From contig NZ_CP108442.1 of NCBI RefSeq assembly GCF_041435355.1, forward strand, positions 6,384,501-6,448,500: DNA of 64,000 bases, written 5' to 3'. The notes below the pieces were generated by a model that was not told the DNA's origin, did no database searches, and saw nothing but the letters and a program-made list of their open reading frames with translations. The first letter of the stretch is position 1. Each line of letters begins with the position of its first letter. Positions 18,139-27,441 of this stretch are shown in pieces. Source of the DNA: Streptomyces sp. NBC_01276 (lineage in GTDB: Bacteria; Actinomycetota; Actinomycetes; Streptomycetales; Streptomycetaceae). A program made the translations under genes and the position numbers.

Positions 18139-19311
18139 ATGACCGACCGCGCCCCGCAGCCGGTGGACCGTCAGCTGCCCACCGAGGAGTCCCGGGACCT
18201 CCTCATGCTCGTACGCGAGATCGCCCAGCGCGAGATCCGTCCCCGGGCCGCCGACGAGGAGGAGACCGGCCGGTTCCCCCGCGAGGTCTTCACCCTGCTG
18301 TCGGAGTCCGGCCTGCTGGGACTTCCCTACGCGGGAGAGTCCGGCGGCGGTGACCAGCCCTACGAGGTCTACCTCCAGGTTCTGGAGGAGCTCGCGGCCG
18401 CCCGCCTGACCGTCGGGCTCGGCGTCAGCGTGCACTCGCTGGCCTGCCACGGCCTGGCCGCGTACGGCACCAAGGAGCAGCAGGCCGCCCACCTGCCCGA
18501 CATGCTCGGCGGCGGGCTGCTCGGCGCGTACTGCCTGTCCGAGCCGGCGGCCGGCTCGGACGCCGCCTCGCTGACCACCAAGGCGGTCCGTGACGGCGAC
18601 GACTGGCTGATCACCGGCACCAAGGCCTGGATCACCCACGGCGGGGTCGCCGACTTCTACACCGTCCTCGCGCGCACCGGGGCCCCGGGCGCCAAGGGGA
18701 TCACCGCCTTCCTCGTCCCGGGCGACGCCCCGGGGCTGACGGCCGCGGTCCCCGAGAAGAAGATGGGCATGAAGGGCTCGCCCACCGCCCAGCTGCACTT
18801 CGACGGCGTGCGCGTCCCCGACACCCGGCGCATCGGCGAGGAGGGCCAGGGCTTCACCATCGCCCTCGCCGCCCTCGACGCCGGCCGGCTCGGGATCGCG
18901 GCCTGCGCGATAGGAGTGGCCCAGGCGGCCCTCGACGAGGCCCTCGCCTATGCCCTCGGCCGCAAGCAGTTCGGCCACCCGATCGCCGACTTCCAGGGCC
19001 TGCGCTTCATGCTGGCCGACATGGCCACCAAGATCGAGGCGGGCCGGGCGCTGTACCTCGCGGCGGCGCGGCTGCGGGACGCGGGCAAGCCGTTCTCCCG
19101 GCAGGCGGCGATGGCCAAGCTGTTCTGCACGGACGCGGCCATGGCCGTCACCACGGACGCGGTGCAGGTGCTCGGCGGATACGGCTACACGGCGGACTTC
19201 CCGGTGGAGCGTCTCATGCGCGAGGCGAAGGTGCTCCAGATCGTGGAGGGCACCAACCAGATCCAGCGCATGGTCATCGCCCGCCACCTGGCCGGCCCCG
19301 AGAGCCGTTGA
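18139..19311 (+). CDS. acyl-CoA dehydrogenase
   Basis: 390 aa, usual length for the family. The ATG at 18139 follows AGGGAGGAG; upstream in-frame codons are not needed. FAD-binding and substrate motifs appear in order: CLSEPAAGSDAASL (about 133-146), WITHGGVADFY, and the C-terminal LQIVEGTNQIQRMVIARHL, where the Glu of VEGTNQ is the catalytic base. Oxidises an acyl-CoA to the enoyl form with electron transfer flavoprotein as acceptor. Chain-length preference cannot be told; short or branched chains are plausible. The GNAT gene overlaps its stop. Confidence 0.94.
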   Translation: MTDRAPQPVDRQLPTEESRDLLMLVREIAQREIRPRAADEEETGRFPREVFTLLSESGLLGLPYAGESGGGDQPYEVYLQVLEELAAARLTVGLGVSVHSLACHGLAAYGTKEQQAAHLPDMLGGGLLGAYCLSEPAAGSDAASLTTKAVRDGDDWLITGTKAWITHGGVADFYTVLARTGAPGAKGITAFLVPGDAPGLTAAVPEKKMGMKGSPTAQLHFDGVRVPDTRRIGEEGQGFTIALAALDAGRLGIAACAIGVAQAALDEALAYALGRKQFGHPIADFQGLRFMLADMATKIEAGRALYLAAARLRDAGKPFSRQAAMAKLFCTDAAMAVTTDAVQVLGGYGYTADFPVERLMREAKVLQIVEGTNQIQRMVIARHLAGPESR

Positions 19312-19703
19312 ACGGCCCCGGCGTGGAGTTCCTCGTCCGCCCGGTCCTGACCGACGCCGAGCTGAACGGCCTGTTCGCCGACGCCTGGCCGGGACACCGG
19401 ACCGTGTCCTTCGCGCCGGTGCTGGAACGCAGCCTGGCCTGGGTCGCCGCCCGTGAGGACGGCCGCCTGGTCGGCTACGTCAACGTCGCCTGGGACGGAG
19501 GCGTGCACGCCTTCGTCCTCGACACCACGGTGCACCCGGACCTGCGGCGGTCCGGGCTCGGGGTCCGGCTGGTGCGGGCGGCCGCCGACGCGGCGCGGGA
19601 GCGCGGCGCGCAGTGGCTGCACGTCGACTACGAACCGCACCTCGAACCCTTCTACGCGGCCTGCGGCTTCCGCCCGACCGCGGCGGGGCTGCTGGCGCTC
19701 TGA
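19308..19703 (+). CDS. GNAT N-acetyltransferase
   Basis: 131 aa starting from TTG in a TTGA overlap with the acyl-CoA dehydrogenase stop; a GTG at 19323 (VEFLVRP) is an alternative. The acetyl-CoA-binding motif A is LDTTVHPDLRRSGLGVRLVRAA (about 65-85, given here without its flanks), and motif B includes YEPHLEPFYAACGF. Acceptor substrate unknown. Translational coupling suggests co-expression with the dehydrogenase. Confidence 0.88.
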   Translation: MNGPGVEFLVRPVLTDAELNGLFADAWPGHRTVSFAPVLERSLAWVAAREDGRLVGYVNVAWDGGVHAFVLDTTVHPDLRRSGLGVRLVRAAADAARERGAQWLHVDYEPHLEPFYAACGFRPTAAGLLAL

Positions 19704-19709
19704 GCCCGC

Positions 19710-20003
19710 TCAGGGGCTGCCGTAGAGGGGGCCGTTCGGCCAGATGGGGGAGGAGGCGATCCGGGACCACTCCGGATCGCGCCGCCCCGGCAGCGTCCGG
19801 CCGTCGGCGGCCCAGCGCGCGAGCAGGGCGCCGTAGATCGGCGGGTCGGGATGCCGCTGCCGCGGGGGCTGCTGCCGCTCCGTCGTCCGCTCGGAGGGCC
19901 GACCAGCCGGCCGGTCGAACTGCTGAACCGATTCTTCGGCGCCGGAGGGAGCGGGGCGCCGCCGGCGCCCCACTCTCGACGCGGGCGTCTCCACAGTGGT
20001 CAT
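19710..20003 (-). CDS. small basic/proline-rich protein, hypothetical
   Basis: 97-aa frame on the minus strand starting MTTVETPASRVGRRRRP and ending in DPEWSRIASSPIWPNGPLYGSP. The N-terminal half is Arg/Pro-rich and probably disordered; the C-terminal half contains RWAADGRTLPGRRD. It ends six bases from the GNAT stop and is divergent from the lipoprotein gene at 20115, so it fits the gap without overlap. No family is recognised. The reading frame could be chance, given the GC content. Confidence 0.5.
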   Translation of the reverse strand: MTTVETPASRVGRRRRPAPSGAEESVQQFDRPAGRPSERTTERQQPPRQRHPDPPIYGALLARWAADGRTLPGRRDPEWSRIASSPIWPNGPLYGSP

Positions 20004-20114
20004 GCACGGCCAACGCGGGACCGGGAGCGCGAGTAACCCTCTCCCGCCCGCGCCCATCCGTTCGACCCTTCCCACGGCCTGCGGGATCCCGCGCGTGTCG
20101 GAGAGCATGTCCTG

Positions 20115-20768
20115 ATGCGTACACAACACGTCGTACCCGTCGCCCTGGCCGCCACCGCGCTCCTCGCCGTCACCGGCTGTCAGGGCGCGGAGCCCGCCGT
20201 GGTGGGGCCCGTGGCCACCGGCTCCGTCACGGGCCGGCCCGTCACCCCGCCCGCCACGGCCGGTGCTTCCGCTCCCGCTGCCGCCCCCGCGAAGGCGGGC
20301 GCCCTGCCCGATTTCGTGGGCAAGGGCCTCCAGGCCGCCCAGGACGAGGCGCAGGCGGCCGGCTTCCTCCACCTGACCTCGCACGACAGCCTCGGCCGAC
20401 AGCGGTCCCAGGTCTTCGACCGAGACTGGAAGGTCTGCTTCCAGACTCCCGCCCCGGGCCCCGCGGCCGCCGATGCCAGGGTCGACTTCGGCGCGGTGCA
20501 GCTGGAGGACAGCTGCCCGGCCTCGGACACCGGCCCCGAGCCGGAGGTCAGCGGCGCGATGCCGGAGTTCGCCGGCAAGTCCGTCAAGGCCGTCCGCGCC
20601 GCCCTGCCGTCCGGCACGAGCCTCACGGTCAAGGACGGCAGGGAGGGCAGGATGGTCCTCCAGGAGTCGAACTGGCAGGTGTGCGCCCAGCTCCCGAAGG
20701 CCGGCACCCCGCTGAACGGCCGGCCGGTGGAGCTGATCGTGGTGAAGTTCGGCGAGACCTGCCTCTGA
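20115..20768 (+). CDS. PASTA-domain lipoprotein
   Basis: 217 aa with a lipoprotein signal: LLAVTGC places the lipidated Cys at about residue 20. After a Pro/Ala-rich spacer come two PASTA-like units, LPDFVGKGLQAAQDEAQAAGF (about 65-85) and MPEFAGKSVKAVRAALPSG (about 153-171). Each unit ends in a Cys-containing strand: WKVCFQTPAPG with LEDSCP, and WQVCAQLPKAG with GETCL. Two disulfides are therefore likely. PASTA domains usually bind peptidoglycan fragments or beta-lactams, so cell-surface attachment is inferred. Confidence 0.83.
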   Translation: MRTQHVVPVALAATALLAVTGCQGAEPAVVGPVATGSVTGRPVTPPATAGASAPAAAPAKAGALPDFVGKGLQAAQDEAQAAGFLHLTSHDSLGRQRSQVFDRDWKVCFQTPAPGPAAADARVDFGAVQLEDSCPASDTGPEPEVSGAMPEFAGKSVKAVRAALPSGTSLTVKDGREGRMVLQESNWQVCAQLPKAGTPLNGRPVELIVVKFGETCL

Positions 20769-20769
20769 T

Positions 20770-20804
20770 CCCCTGCCCCCTGCCCCCTGCCCCCTGCCCC
20801 CTGC
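20770..20804. repeat. 7-bp tandem repeat, five units
   Basis: Five perfect head-to-tail copies of CCCCTGC follow the stop of the PASTA lipoprotein gene, then degrade into a C-rich tract up to about 20825. It is non-coding. Copy number is likely to vary among strains through slippage. Confidence 0.85.
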
Positions 20805-20985
20805 CCCCCGCCCCTGCCCCCCCGGCCCCGGGGCGGGGGTGGAGCCGGCCGCGCCCCGGGGCCCGTGGCGTGGCCCGGCGTGCCGGACTGTCAGGATGTG
20901 CCACAACCCTGGTCGCACAGCTGGTTTCTGACGTACCGTCATATTCGCTCAGCCGCCGCCCACCCCTGTGCCCAGGAGGTTTGCC

Positions 20986-22122
20986 GTGCCCGCGGACCGC
21001 CCCGTCCCCCTCGACGAATACCCCATCCACCAGGCCCCCCTGTCGATGAAGCACCTCGTCACCGGCGACCGCAACGCCTACGACCGCTGCATCTTCCACG
21101 TCTTCGACCACGCCGGCCGCGCCGTCCTCATCCTCGGCCTCGGCGTCTACCCCAACACCGGGGTCATCGACGCCTACGCCACCCTCCGCCTCGGCGGCGA
21201 ACTCCTCGCCGTACGCGCCTCCGACGCCCTCACCGACGACCGGATGAACCTCTCCGTCGGACCTCTGTCGATCACCGTCGACGCCCCCCTCCGCCGGCTC
21301 ACCCTGCGCTGCGACCCCGACCCCGAAGACCCCCACGGGCTCTCGTACGACCTCACCTGGACCGCGGCCTTCCCCGCCGTCTGGGAACCCCACCACATCC
21401 AGCGCCGAGGCGACCGCCTCATGCTGGAGGGCCGCCGCTTCGTCCAGGCCGGCCAGGTCACCGGCACCCTCCGCGCCAGGGGGGAGGAGTTCACCCTCAC
21501 CCCCGGCGAATGGACCGGAACCCGCGACCGCAGCTGGGGCGTGCGCCCCATCCCCGGCGAGGACGGCGGCCGGGCCGCCGAGGAACACCGCCCCGAGGGC
21601 TTCCACTGGCTCTGGATCCCCGTCCGCTTCGAGGACCGCTTCCTCATGGTCATCGCCCAGGAGGACGCCGACGGCCACCGCACCCTGAACGAGGCCGTCC
21701 AGGTCTTCCCCGAGGACAGCGGCCGCCACGACGTCCAGCTCGGCTGGCCCCACACGGAGATCCGCTACCGGCCCGGCACCCGCCACCCCCAGAGCGCGGT
21801 CGTCCACCTCACCGACCCCTCCCGCAAGCCCCTGGAACTCGGCGTCGAGATCCTCGCCTCGTCCCCGCTCGCCGTCGGCGCCGGCTACCCGCCCGCCGCC
21901 GACTGGCAGCACGGCAGCTGGCAGGGCCGCGGCTGGACCGACCGCCGCGTCTACGACCTCACCGACCCCGCCGCCCACCCCATGGCCGCCTTCGGGGTCA
22001 CCGACCACGCGGCCCGCTTCACCCTGGAGGGCCGCACCGGATTCGGCATCTTCGAACACGGCAGCTTCGGCCGCCACGACCCCAGCGGCTTCGCCGACTA
22101 CTCCTCCGTCGCCCCGCACTGA
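20986..22122 (+). CDS. AttH/lipocalin-like hydratase-fold protein
   Basis: 378 aa. The GTG at 20986 has AGGAGG seven bases upstream (20974-20979) and gives MPADRPVPLDEYPIHQAP. The protein is beta-rich with many Trp and Arg residues (RDRSWGVRPIPG; FHWLWIPVRFEDRF), without signal peptide or membrane segment. This resembles large AttH-like proteins found with fatty acid or steroid genes. No catalytic motif can be named. The phosphotransferase-like gene starts 12 bases after its stop, and the two likely form one operon acting on the same small molecule or lipid. Confidence 0.7.
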   Translation: MPADRPVPLDEYPIHQAPLSMKHLVTGDRNAYDRCIFHVFDHAGRAVLILGLGVYPNTGVIDAYATLRLGGELLAVRASDALTDDRMNLSVGPLSITVDAPLRRLTLRCDPDPEDPHGLSYDLTWTAAFPAVWEPHHIQRRGDRLMLEGRRFVQAGQVTGTLRARGEEFTLTPGEWTGTRDRSWGVRPIPGEDGGRAAEEHRPEGFHWLWIPVRFEDRFLMVIAQEDADGHRTLNEAVQVFPEDSGRHDVQLGWPHTEIRYRPGTRHPQSAVVHLTDPSRKPLELGVEILASSPLAVGAGYPPAADWQHGSWQGRGWTDRRVYDLTDPAAHPMAAFGVTDHAARFTLEGRTGFGIFEHGSFGRHDPSGFADYSSVAPH

Positions 22123-22134
22123 AGGAGCCCGCCC

Positions 22135-23226
22135 ATGGCCACGGCACCACGCCCGCGCACCTCCACCCGCGAACCCGCGGAACTCGGCCGCCGCCTCGCG
22201 TCCTGGCTCGACCGCCACCTGCCCGGAGCGGAGGTGGCCCACGCCTCCGTCCCCGCCTCCAACGGCATGTCCAGCGAGACCCTGCTCTTCGACATCGAGC
22301 ACCCGGACGCGCCCGTCCGCGGCTGTGCCCTGCGGCTGGCCGCGGACCCCGCCGCCTACACCGTCTTCCCCTCCTACGACATGCCGCGCCAGCACTGCGT
22401 CATGAGCCTGGTCGCCGCGCACACCGACCTGCCCGTACCGCGCGTGCTGTGGCTGGAGGAGGACCCGGCCCCGCTCGGGGCACCGTTCTTCGTCATGGCC
22501 CGCGCCGAGGGGCGCGTACCGCCCGACGTCATGCCCTACACCTACGAGGGGAGCTGGCTGCACGCCGCCACCGACGCCGAACGCGCCGCCCTCCAGGACG
22601 CCAGCGTCTCCCTGCTGGCCCGGCTCCACGACCAGTTCCCCGCCGAGGAGGCGGAGTTCCTGCTCCCGGCCGGCGAGGGCAGCCCGCTGCGCCGCCACGT
22701 CGACGCCCAGCGCGCCTATTACGCCTGGGTCGTGTCCGGACTGTCCCGTTCACCCCTGCTGGAACGCGCCTTCGACCGGCTGGAGGAACTCTGGCCGGCC
22801 GACGAGGGCGAACCCGTCCTGAACTGGGGCGACGCCCGCATCGGCAACGTCGTCTACGACGGCTTCGAGCCGGTCGCGGTCCTCGACTGGGAAATGGCCG
22901 CCTACGCCCCCCGCGAGGTCGACCTGGGCTGGACCGTCTACCTGCACCGCTTCTTCCAGGACCTGACCGTCGGCTTCGGCCAGAGCGGACTGCCGGACTT
23001 CCTGCGCCGCGAAGACCTGGAACGCCGGTACGCGGAACTCACCGGGCACACCCCGCTGGACATGGAGTTCCACACCCTCTACGCCGCCCTGCGGCACGGG
23101 ATCGTCATGCTGCGCATCGCCTACCGGCAGGCGCACTTCGGGGAGGTCGAGGTCCCCGCCGATCCGGACGGCCTGATCCTGCACCACGGCAGCCTCGCCG
23201 CCATGGTGCAGGGCACCTACTGGTAG
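22135..23226 (+). CDS. aminoglycoside phosphotransferase-like kinase (ACAD10/11 type)
   Basis: 363 aa of the APH/choline kinase fold. The catalytic region NWGDARIGNVVYDGF (about 223-237) provides the HxD-equivalent Asp (here W-G-D) and Asn. VAVLDWEMAAYAPREVDLGW (about 242-261) supplies the metal-binding D-W-E. In place of the usual H-G-D the sequence has W-G-D, as in the subgroup associated with acyl-CoA dehydrogenases. GGAGCCC precedes the ATG. Phosphorylation of a hydroxyacyl-CoA or similar alcohol is inferred; drug resistance is unlikely. Confidence 0.83.
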   Translation: MATAPRPRTSTREPAELGRRLASWLDRHLPGAEVAHASVPASNGMSSETLLFDIEHPDAPVRGCALRLAADPAAYTVFPSYDMPRQHCVMSLVAAHTDLPVPRVLWLEEDPAPLGAPFFVMARAEGRVPPDVMPYTYEGSWLHAATDAERAALQDASVSLLARLHDQFPAEEAEFLLPAGEGSPLRRHVDAQRAYYAWVVSGLSRSPLLERAFDRLEELWPADEGEPVLNWGDARIGNVVYDGFEPVAVLDWEMAAYAPREVDLGWTVYLHRFFQDLTVGFGQSGLPDFLRREDLERRYAELTGHTPLDMEFHTLYAALRHGIVMLRIAYRQAHFGEVEVPADPDGLILHHGSLAAMVQGTYW

Positions 23227-23234
23227 CCGGTGTC

Positions 23235-23675
23235 TCAGGCGGCCTGCGCGTGCTGGCGCATCTGCGGCAGCGGGGCCGCCACCGCCCGGACGGGACGCGA
23301 GCCCGGACCGCCGACGTGCGAGAAGGGCTGCGTCCGCCAGTCGAGACCCTGGGGCAGGTCGAAGTGGACCACTTCGAGCTCCGTCCCCTCGGGCTGGAGC
23401 ACGCCCACCGTCGGCAGCGCGTCCGCGACCGGCCGGCCGGTGCCGGCGCACACCGTGAGCCCGAACGGGTTCCACGGGCTCAGGCACAGCGCGTGCTGCG
23501 GCAGGTGCTCCTCGTCCGCGACGAGTGCGATCGACTGCCCGCAGTCGGGGCAGATCGCGTGGTGGATCTCGAACCCCTCCGCTTCGTCGAGGTACTCCTC
23601 GTCGTCCGCGTACGCGGTCTCGATCAGTTCCAGGGGCTCCGGTTCGGTGCGACCGGCGCGCTTGGTGTTCAGCAT
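23235..23675 (-). CDS. hypothetical protein with Cys pairs
   Basis: 146 aa from an ATG with AAGGGGGAG upstream. The N-terminus is acidic (ADDEEYLDEAEGFEIHHAIC). CPDCGQ (about 44-49) and later single Cys residues in HALCLSPW and TVCAGTG could bind zinc; the arrangement is not a standard finger. The C-terminal part is Gln/Arg-rich. It is convergent with the phosphotransferase-like gene, eight bases away, and divergent from the Lrp regulator. No family is recognised; presence of a good ribosome binding site and codon use support a real gene. Confidence 0.72.
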   Translation of the reverse strand: MLNTKRAGRTEPEPLELIETAYADDEEYLDEAEGFEIHHAICPDCGQSIALVADEEHLPQHALCLSPWNPFGLTVCAGTGRPVADALPTVGVLQPEGTELEVVHFDLPQGLDWRTQPFSHVGGPGSRPVRAVAAPLPQMRQHAQAA

Positions 23676-23895
23676 GGATGTACTCCCCCTTGGGTGGGCC
23701 GGGCGGGCAGGTTCTTCGGCCACGGCCACACCAAGCACTTCCCGCCGCGCGGCACGAGTAACCACGACGGCCCGCCGTACGCCCGTCCACCCCTGTGGCT
23801 TTGGTCACATGCCCGGTGCAGGTGCCGGTTCTGCGGGCACTTCGGCGTGGACACCGCTGTGCCTGGAGCGGCTCTGGGCAATAGGTTGAGCGGCT

Positions 23896-24345
23896 ATGAG
23901 CGCAATGGAGGAGCTGGACCGCCAGATCGTGGATCTGCTGGTGCGGGACGGGCGGATGAGCTACACGGACCTGGGCAAGGCCACGGGACTGTCCACATCG
24001 GCCGTCCACCAGCGGGTACGCCGCCTGGAGCAGCGCGGAGTGATCCGCGGCTACGCGGCCGTGGTCGACCCCGAGGCCGTCGGGCTGCCCCTGACCGCCT
24101 TCATCTCGGTCAAGCCGTTCGACCCCAGCGCCCCCGACGACATCGCCGAGCGGCTGGCCGGGGTACCCGAGATCGAGGCCTGCCACAGCGTCGCCGGAGA
24201 CGAGAACTACATCCTGAAGGTACGGGTGGCCACGCCCCTCGAACTGGAGGACCTGCTGGGCCGCCTGCGCGCCCTGGCCCACGTCTCGACCCGCACGACC
24301 GTGGTCCTCTCCACCCCCTACGAGGCGCGCCCTCCGCGCATCTGA
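23896..24345 (+). CDS. Lrp/AsnC-family regulator
   Basis: 149 aa. An N-terminal winged helix (LDRQIVDLLVRDGRMSYTDL, then TGLSTSAVHQRVRRLEQRGV) covers about 7-55, and a RAM effector domain covers about 65-140 (AFISVKPF; EACHSVAGDENYILKVRV). The family binds amino acids and forms octameric DNA-wrapping assemblies. It could control the divergent Cys-pair protein (220-base shared upstream region) or itself. The inducer cannot be told. Confidence 0.92.
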   Translation: MSAMEELDRQIVDLLVRDGRMSYTDLGKATGLSTSAVHQRVRRLEQRGVIRGYAAVVDPEAVGLPLTAFISVKPFDPSAPDDIAERLAGVPEIEACHSVAGDENYILKVRVATPLELEDLLGRLRALAHVSTRTTVVLSTPYEARPPRI

Positions 24346-24461
24346 CCTCCTGACGCGCCGCTCGCGCGGCTCGGCCGCGGGCCGGCCTCCCCGGCTTCAC
24401 GCCGCTGCGCCGGACTCCGTCCGGCGGCTTCCCGGAGCGTCCGGCGGCGTGGGGAGCGGCG

Positions 24462-24494
24462 CCCGCGGCCGACCCGCGGCCGACCCGCGGCCGA
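24462..24494. repeat. 11-bp tandem repeat, three units
   Basis: Three perfect copies of CCCGCGGCCGA plus a partial fourth lie between the Lrp gene and the amidohydrolase gene. The 11-base period is close to one helical turn, and each unit contains the palindrome CCGCGG. It sits 45 to 75 bases upstream of the amidohydrolase ATG, so a regulatory effect is possible but unshown. Confidence 0.8.
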
Positions 24495-24537
24495 CCCGCG
24501 TCCGGGCGCGGCGGCCGCAGGGGCGAGACTAGGGCCC

Positions 24538-26178
24538 ATGACCGACCGCACCGCCCGCTCCGCCGACGCCGCCGGAGCCCCCGAGGCCGCCCCCGCCCGT
24601 ACCGTCCTGCTGCGCGGGGGAGAGGTGCACAGCCCCGCCGACCCCTTCGCCACCGCGATGGTCGTCGAACGCGGGCACGTCGCCTGGGTCGGCTCCGAAG
24701 GGGCCGCCGACGCCTTCGCCCGGGGCGTGGACGAGGTCGTCGACCTGGACGGGGCCCTCGTCACCCCGGCCTTCACCGACGCCCACGTCCACACCACCTC
24801 CGCCGGCCTCGCCCTCACCGGCCTGGACCTGACCGGTGCCCGCACCCTGTCCGAGGCGCTGGGGCTGGTCCGCGCGTACGCCGCCCGGCGTCCCGCCGAC
24901 CGGGTGCTCCTGGGCCACGGCTGGGACGCGGCCCGCTGGCCCGAGCGGCGGGCCCCGCGCCGGGCCGAACTGGACGAGGCCGCCGGGGGGCGGCCGCTCT
25001 ACCTCAGCCGCGTCGACGTCCACTCCGCCGTGGTCACCACCGCCCTCCTGGACCTCGTCCCCGCCGTCCGCGCGCGCGGCGACGAGCCGCTCACCCGGGA
25101 CGACCACCACGCCGTGCGGCGGGCCGCCTTCGACGCCGTCACCCCCGCCCAGCGCGCCGAGGCCCAGCGGGCCGCACTGGACCGGGCCGCCTCCCTCGGC
25201 ATCGGCTCCGTGCACGAGTGCGGCGGGCCGGACATCTCCTCCGCCGAGGACTTCACCGCCCTGCTCGACCTGGCCGGGCAGCGCCCCGGACCGCGCGTCT
25301 TCGGCTACTGGGCGGACCGGGACCTCGGCCTGGCCCGGGAACTCGGCGCGGTCGGCGCCGCGGGCGACCTCTTCGTGGACGGCGCGCTCGGCTCGCACAC
25401 CGCCTGCCTGCACGCCCCGTACGCCGACGCGGCCCACACCGGGACCGAGTACCTGGACGCGCGGGCCGTCGCCGAGCACGTGGCCGGCTGCACCGAGGCG
25501 GGGCTCCAGGCCGGGTTCCACGCCATCGGGGACGCCGCCGTCTCCGCCGTCGTCGAAGGGGTCCGGGCCGCCGCCGGGAAGGTCGGCCTCGAACGGGTCA
25601 GGGCCGCCCGGCACCGCGTCGAGCACGCCGAGATGATGACCCCGGACACCATCGCCGCCTTCGCGGAGCTGGGTCTGACCGCCTCCGTGCAGCCCGCCTT
25701 CGACGCCGCCTGGGGCGGGGACGAGGGCATGTACGCGGACCGCCTCGGCGTCGAGCGCGCCCGCACCCTCAACCCGTACGCCGCCATGCTCAAGGCCGGG
25801 GTCGCGCTGGCCTTCGGCTCCGACGCGCCCGTCACCCCGCTCGACCCCTGGGGCACCGTCCGCGCGGCAGCCTTCCACCGCACCCCCGGGCACCGGATCT
25901 CCGTACGGGCGGCCTTCGCCGCCCACACCAGGGGCGGCTGGCGGGCCCTGGGCCGGGACGACGCGGGCACCCTCGTGCCCGGCGCCCCCGCCGACTACGC
26001 CGTCTGGCAGACCGGGGAACTCGTGGTCCAGGCCCCCGACGACCGGGTCGCCCGCTGGTCCACCGACCCGCGCTCCGGCACGCCCGGACTGCCCGATCTG
26101 AGCCCCGGCCGCGAGCTGCCGGTGTGCCTGGCGACGGTGGTCGGCGGCCGGGAGGTATTCGTACGGCCACAGGGGTGA
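24538..26178 (+). CDS. YtcJ-like metal-dependent amidohydrolase
   Basis: 546 aa of the amidohydrolase superfamily, YtcJ subgroup. The metal-binding motif DAHVHTTSAG lies near residues 80-89. Further ligands are in FHAIGDAAVSAV (about 327-338) and HRVEHAEMM (about 360-368). The late Asp is in FGSDAPVTPLDPW (about 424-436). No signal peptide is seen; it is cytosolic. Family members hydrolyse amides, N-formyl groups or exocyclic amines; the substrate here is unknown. It stands alone. Confidence 0.87.
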   Translation: MTDRTARSADAAGAPEAAPARTVLLRGGEVHSPADPFATAMVVERGHVAWVGSEGAADAFARGVDEVVDLDGALVTPAFTDAHVHTTSAGLALTGLDLTGARTLSEALGLVRAYAARRPADRVLLGHGWDAARWPERRAPRRAELDEAAGGRPLYLSRVDVHSAVVTTALLDLVPAVRARGDEPLTRDDHHAVRRAAFDAVTPAQRAEAQRAALDRAASLGIGSVHECGGPDISSAEDFTALLDLAGQRPGPRVFGYWADRDLGLARELGAVGAAGDLFVDGALGSHTACLHAPYADAAHTGTEYLDARAVAEHVAGCTEAGLQAGFHAIGDAAVSAVVEGVRAAAGKVGLERVRAARHRVEHAEMMTPDTIAAFAELGLTASVQPAFDAAWGGDEGMYADRLGVERARTLNPYAAMLKAGVALAFGSDAPVTPLDPWGTVRAAAFHRTPGHRISVRAAFAAHTRGGWRALGRDDAGTLVPGAPADYAVWQTGELVVQAPDDRVARWSTDPRSGTPGLPDLSPGRELPVCLATVVGGREVFVRPQG

Positions 26179-26529
26179 TCCCCCCGGCCTCGGCTCGGTA
26201 CGGGCGGCCGGACCCGGATAGGTTCGGCCGGGTCCACCACAGGACGTCCGGGCCGGCCGGATCCGGCTCACCGCACCCGCGCCTCGGGGGCGAGGGAAGG
26301 TTTCCCCGGGATGGGGGGCCGGACGGCGGTCCCGTACTCCGCCGGAGCTCGGGAGAGGGTGGTCCCGGATCGGGGCCCGGCTGTCCAGTAGACAACGGTC
26401 ACGGCGGCCCGCAGCCAGCGGGAGCCGGTCCGGCCCGAAGGACCGCCGGCCCCGATCGCTGTTCTAAAATCGTCCTGCTGTGACGGGACGGACGAGGCCG
26501 ACCGGTCGAGGAACACGCAAGGGGACCCA
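26179..26529. other. 350-base intergenic region upstream of ppm1
   Basis: No gene is supported here. It is rich in GC palindromes such as GGCCGGATCCGG near 26253. The only AT-rich patch is TTCTAAAAT at 26462-26470, whose TAAAAT could serve as a -10 for ppm1, though no good -35 is placed 16-19 bases upstream. GGGGAC precedes the ppm1 GTG. Confidence 0.5.
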
Positions 26530-27312
26530 GTGAGCGACGGCGGACAGCGGACCTACGGACCGCTCGGCACCACGCTGGTGATCATTCCGACGTACAACGA
26601 GGCCGAGAACATCGGCCTGATCGTCGGCCGGGTGCGCGCCGCCGTGCCCGGGGCCCACATCCTCGTCGCCGACGACAACAGCCCCGACGGCACGGGCAAG
26701 CTCGCCGACGAGCTGGCCGCCGCCGACGACCACGTGCACGTCATGCACCGCAAGGGCAAGGAGGGCCTCGGCGCCGCCTACCTCGCGGGCTTCGCCTGGG
26801 GCCTGGAGCACGGCTACGGGGTCCTCGTCGAGATGGACGCCGACGGCTCGCACCGGCCCGAGGAACTGCCCCGCCTGCTCACCGCCCTGACCGGCGCCGA
26901 CCTCGTGCTCGGCTCCCGCTGGGTGCCGGGCGGCCGGGTCGTGAACTGGCCCAAGAGCCGCGAGTTCCTCTCGCGCGGCGGCTCCACCTACTCCCGCCTG
27001 ATGCTGGGCGTTCCGATCCGCGACGTCACCGGCGGCTACCGCGCCTTCCGCCGCGAGACCCTGGAGGGCCTGGGCCTGGACGAGGTGGCCTCGGCCGGGT
27101 ACTGCTTCCAGGTCGACCTGGCCCGCCGGGCCGTCCGCAAGGGCTTCCGCGTGGTGGAGGTGCCCATCACCTTCGTGGAGCGCGAGCTCGGCGACAGCAA
27201 GATGAGCAAGGACATCGTGGTCGAGGCTCTGTGGCGGGTCACCCAGTGGGGCGTCCGGGAACGCGCCGCCAGGCTCACCGGCAAGCGCCCCGTCCGGCCC
27301 GCCGGGCGCTGA
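26530..27312 (+). CDS. ppm1: polyprenol-phosphate mannose synthase
   Basis: GT2 glycosyltransferase of 260 aa that makes polyprenol-phosphate-mannose from GDP-mannose, the donor for periplasmic protein O-mannosylation. The N-terminus has the GT2 fold: [19 protein letters not shown], then [12 protein letters not shown], and the metal-binding [14 protein letters not shown] (about 97-110). [20 protein letters not shown] near the C-terminus is typical of DPM1-like enzymes. It is the Streptomyces Ppm1 type without a fused Lnt domain. The start is GTG with GGGGAC upstream. The fxsA gene follows in the same direction after 130 bases. Confidence 0.93.
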   Translation: MSDGGQRTYGPLGTTLVIIPTYNEAENIGLIVGRVRAAVPGAHILVADDNSPDGTGKLADELAAADDHVHVMHRKGKEGLGAAYLAGFAWGLEHGYGVLVEMDADGSHRPEELPRLLTALTGADLVLGSRWVPGGRVVNWPKSREFLSRGGSTYSRLMLGVPIRDVTGGYRAFRRETLEGLGLDEVASAGYCFQVDLARRAVRKGFRVVEVPITFVERELGDSKMSKDIVVEALWRVTQWGVRERAARLTGKRPVRPAGR

Positions 27313-27375
27313 CCGGCCGGGCACCGAACCGCCGGGCAGGCCGCCGGGCACCGACCCGCCGGGCACCCCGGGACC
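27311..27375. repeat. degenerate 14-17 bp direct repeats
   Basis: Four imperfect copies of GCCGGGCACCGA-type units follow the ppm1 stop (CCGCCGGGCA recurs three times). They occupy half of the ppm1-fxsA gap. They continue the GCCGGGCG found in the last ppm1 codons and may have arisen by slippage. Confidence 0.6.
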
Positions 27376-27441
27376 CCCTAGGGGATGTCCGGTACCTCCG
27401 ACTGAGGCCGCTTTTAACCCGGACCGGGCACACTGGACGGT

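Noticed and set aside
26180..26516. Short open frames on both strands in the gap before ppm1
   Set aside because: No ribosome binding sites and product composition typical of random GC-rich sequence.
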